Source of the DNA: Candidatus Colimorpha enterica
GTDB taxonomy: Bacteria > Bacillota > Clostridia > Oscillospirales > CAG-272
Length of the DNA stretch: 7,505 nt
Direction of reading: 5' to 3'
Assembly (NCBI GenBank): GCA_000433515.1
Contig: FR891185.1
Span: 4,683-12,187 of the forward strand
Part shown: positions 5,863 through 7,505 of the stretch, piece by piece
How the letters are laid out: the number at the start of each line of letters is the position of its first letter
Numbering within the stretch: position 1 is the stretch's first letter
Notes under the pieces: generated by a model
What the model saw: the letters and a program-made list of their open reading frames with translations, nothing else
The model's database searches: none
What the model was told of the DNA's origin: nothing
Translations under genes and position numbers: made by a program

Positions 5863-6821
5863 GAGCGGGACTTTATTTCCGCCTTGCCGGCGGCAACATC
5901 AGAAAAAACGGGAAGGTATATTTCCCGTATATCCTGACCTGCGTCTGCATGATATCGATATTCTATATCACCGCGTTCCTTTCGCGGGATCCCGGTGTGC
6001 GGGCTATGAGGGGCGGGAATTCGCTTTCGGTTACGCTGTCCTTCGGGTGTGCCGTTGTGGGGATATTTTCGGCGATATTCCTTTTCTACACAAACAGCTT
6101 TATCGTCAAGCGCAGACGGCGGGAGTTAGGGCTTTACAACATCCTCGGCATGGCAAAGCACAACATTGCGGAGGTCATGTTCGTCGAGAATGCGATAATC
6201 GGCGCGGCAGGACTGGTATTCGGTCTTGTCTTCGGAGTGCTTCTGTCAAAGCTGGCGCAGATGTGCCTGTTCCGGCTTATGGGTCATGTCGCCGGGTTTG
6301 ACTTTTATGTAAGCGTTCCGCTCCTGCTGACGACTTCGGCTGTTTATGCAGTGATATTCACCGTGATCTATCTCGGTTCGCTGAAAAGGCTCGGAACGGC
6401 AAGCCCCATAGAGCTTCTGCACGAGAGCAGCGTGGGTGAGCGCGCGCCGAAGGGCAATCTGCCTGCGGCTCTTGTCGGTCTTGTGATCCTCGGTTCCGGT
6501 TACTGGCTTGCCCTGTCGATAAAGGATCCTCTGCAGGTGACGCTGCTGTTTTTTGTCGCGGTGATACTCGTCATTATCGGGACATATATGCTTCATATCC
6601 GGCAGCGTGATGTTTCTGCAGCTTCTCAGGAAGAACCGGCGGTATTATTACTCCAAAAAGCACTTTGTGCCTGTCTCCGGGATGAGCTACCGTATGAAGC
6701 GCAACGGCGCGGGGCTTGCGTCCATCTGCATTCTCTCGACGATGGTGGTGGTTACGCTTTCATCGGTCATGAGTCTTTATATCGGGCTGAAGGACACACT
6801 GCGGACAAGATACTGCCGTGA
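5859..6821 (+). pseudogene. BceB-like FtsX-family permease, N-terminal part ending early through a frameshift
   Basis: This is the membrane subunit partnered with the preceding ATPase. The ATG has a good site, GGGAGG (5844-5849), and overlaps the ATPase stop. Residues 1-245 are convincing. They hold TM1 (20-41), TM2 (57-81), the family motif KRRRRELGLYNILGM (84-98) that contacts the ATPase, TM3 (107-129), TM4 (152-173), TM5 (202-220) and TM6 (226-245). From about residue 246 the frame loses all family character (HIRQRDVSAASQ) and stops at 6819-6821 after 320 residues. BceB-type permeases are about 650 residues, so this product would lack TM7-TM10 and the large extracellular domain. The rest of the gene continues in the +1 frame. 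It could be a real recent mutation or a base-call error; the +1 frame is as well preserved as the first part. Confidence 0.85.
6589..6603 (+). other. frameshift junction in the permease gene
   Basis: Up to ATG CTT (6588-6593) the first frame reads the expected end of TM6, IIGTYML. From TTC ATA TCC GGC AGC (6592-6606) the +1 frame reads FISGS and continues in family style. Relatives usually read G-T-Y-x-L-F followed by a small residue, so loss of two T from CTTTTC, giving CTTC, restores the cleanest alignment. One extra base is the alternative. The +1 frame has a stop at 6562-6564, so the switch must happen after it. Confidence 0.8.
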
Positions 6822-7505
6822 CTATATTGTTACGGTCAGAAACTGCGGAGAGGCTTCCGCCGATGCCGTGAGTGAGTACATCGGTTCTCTGATATCCGGA
6901 TCCGGGCTTAAGGCAAAGAACCTTGTGAAGCTGCGTTATTTTATCGGCTACGGGAAGATTTCCGGGGGAAATGTCGATTTCGGCGCGGACGGGCTGCTGT
7001 CGCATATCTATGCGGTTTCCGCAGCCGATGCCGGCGTTTCACTGCAGGAGGGCTGTGCGCTTGTCAGCGCGGAGGACGGGACGCCCTTTGAGACACTGTC
7101 GTTTGAAGGGTGGAGGAGCTACACCGTGACCGGCGAGGCTCCGGACCTTCCGATACCGGAATCCTCCTGGTCAGGTGCCGTGAGGATCGTTCTGCCGGAC
7201 AGCTCCGATATTTACGGGATGGCTGATTTTTACTCCGTCTCAAGGCACGGGGCGGAGGAGGGACGGACGCTTCCGGACCTCTGTATCGGATTTGATGCCG
7301 TCGGAAGCAGTGACGAAAAGTCCGGGCTGAGTGACAGGATCGGAAACGGTATCGGCAAAGCCCTTGAATCCGGTGACGGGTATGAGTCCTATCGCTGTAC
7401 CGGCATTGAGCCGGAGCTTGACGATTTTCTTGCCGCCTACTCCGGGCTTCTCTTCATCGGTATCCTTCTCGGTGCGGCGTTCGTGGTTGCGGCGGTGCTT
7501 ATCAT
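6604..7505 (+). pseudogene. BceB-like permease, C-terminal part in the +1 frame (3' partial)
   Basis: This frame is open from 6565 through the last base, with no stop over more than 300 codons. It begins SVMFLQLLRKNRRYYYSKKH and continues VPVSGMSYRMKRNGAGLASIC, which matches the stretch between TM6 and TM7 of BceB-type permeases. TM7 is about 6718-6785. A soluble domain of roughly 210 residues follows (about 6790-7425), the right size for the extracellular ligand-sensing domain of this family. TM8 starts near 7432 and is cut by the window edge; TM9-TM10 and the stop lie outside. GTG 6607 and ATG 6610 have no ribosome binding site, so separate translation is unlikely. It belongs with the part starting at 5859. 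Confidence 0.85.

Noticed and set aside
6588..6606. Programmed +1 ribosomal frameshift in the permease
   Set aside because: A CTT codon is present, but there is no in-frame stop, no Shine-Dalgarno-like stimulator and no family precedent known to me. Mutation or base-call error is simpler.

Overview
The window looks like a chromosomal segment of a moderately GC-rich Firmicute, most likely class Clostridia and possibly a Ruminococcaceae/Oscillospiraceae-type gut anaerobe. This is inferred from the rpsO-pnp pair, strong Shine-Dalgarno sequences, and a Bce-type two-component/ABC module with typical Firmicute family motifs. No species can be named from the sequence alone. All genes are on the + strand.

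Layout. Positions 3-338 hold the 3' end of a gene that starts left of the window, probably the C-terminus of an extracellular solute-binding protein. A consensus promoter (381-409) and a structured leader then precede rpsO (ribosomal protein S15, 518-781). A gap of about 185 bases with four inverted repeats leads to pnp (polynucleotide phosphorylase, 968-3130), which ends in a strong intrinsic terminator (3159-3207). This first half is a housekeeping translation/RNA-turnover operon.

The second half is a peptide-antibiotic sensing and detoxification module of the BceRS-BceAB type. A second consensus promoter drives an OmpR/PhoB-family response regulator (3283-3963, TTG start). It is followed two bases later by an intramembrane-sensing histidine kinase (3966-4949, GTG start). 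A 148-base gap holds an inverted repeat that closely resembles the described BceR operator, an extended -10 promoter and a leader hairpin. Then come the ABC ATPase (5098-5862) and, overlapping it by ATGA, a large FtsX-type permease that runs off the right edge.

In this family the permease and kinase sense peptide antibiotics bound to cell-wall precursors. The kinase phosphorylates the regulator, and the regulator turns on the ATPase-permease operon, which frees the target. The gene order and the operator-like repeat fit that circuit.

The main anomaly is a frameshift in the permease near 6591-6600, at the end of predicted TM6. The reading frame moves to the +1 frame, in which family-like sequence continues uninterrupted to the window end. 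Either the transporter is freshly broken or the base call is wrong. I see no mobile element, CRISPR array, tRNA or rRNA. I do not see a clearly undescribed system; the best leads are regulatory RNA and DNA elements plus the frameshift.
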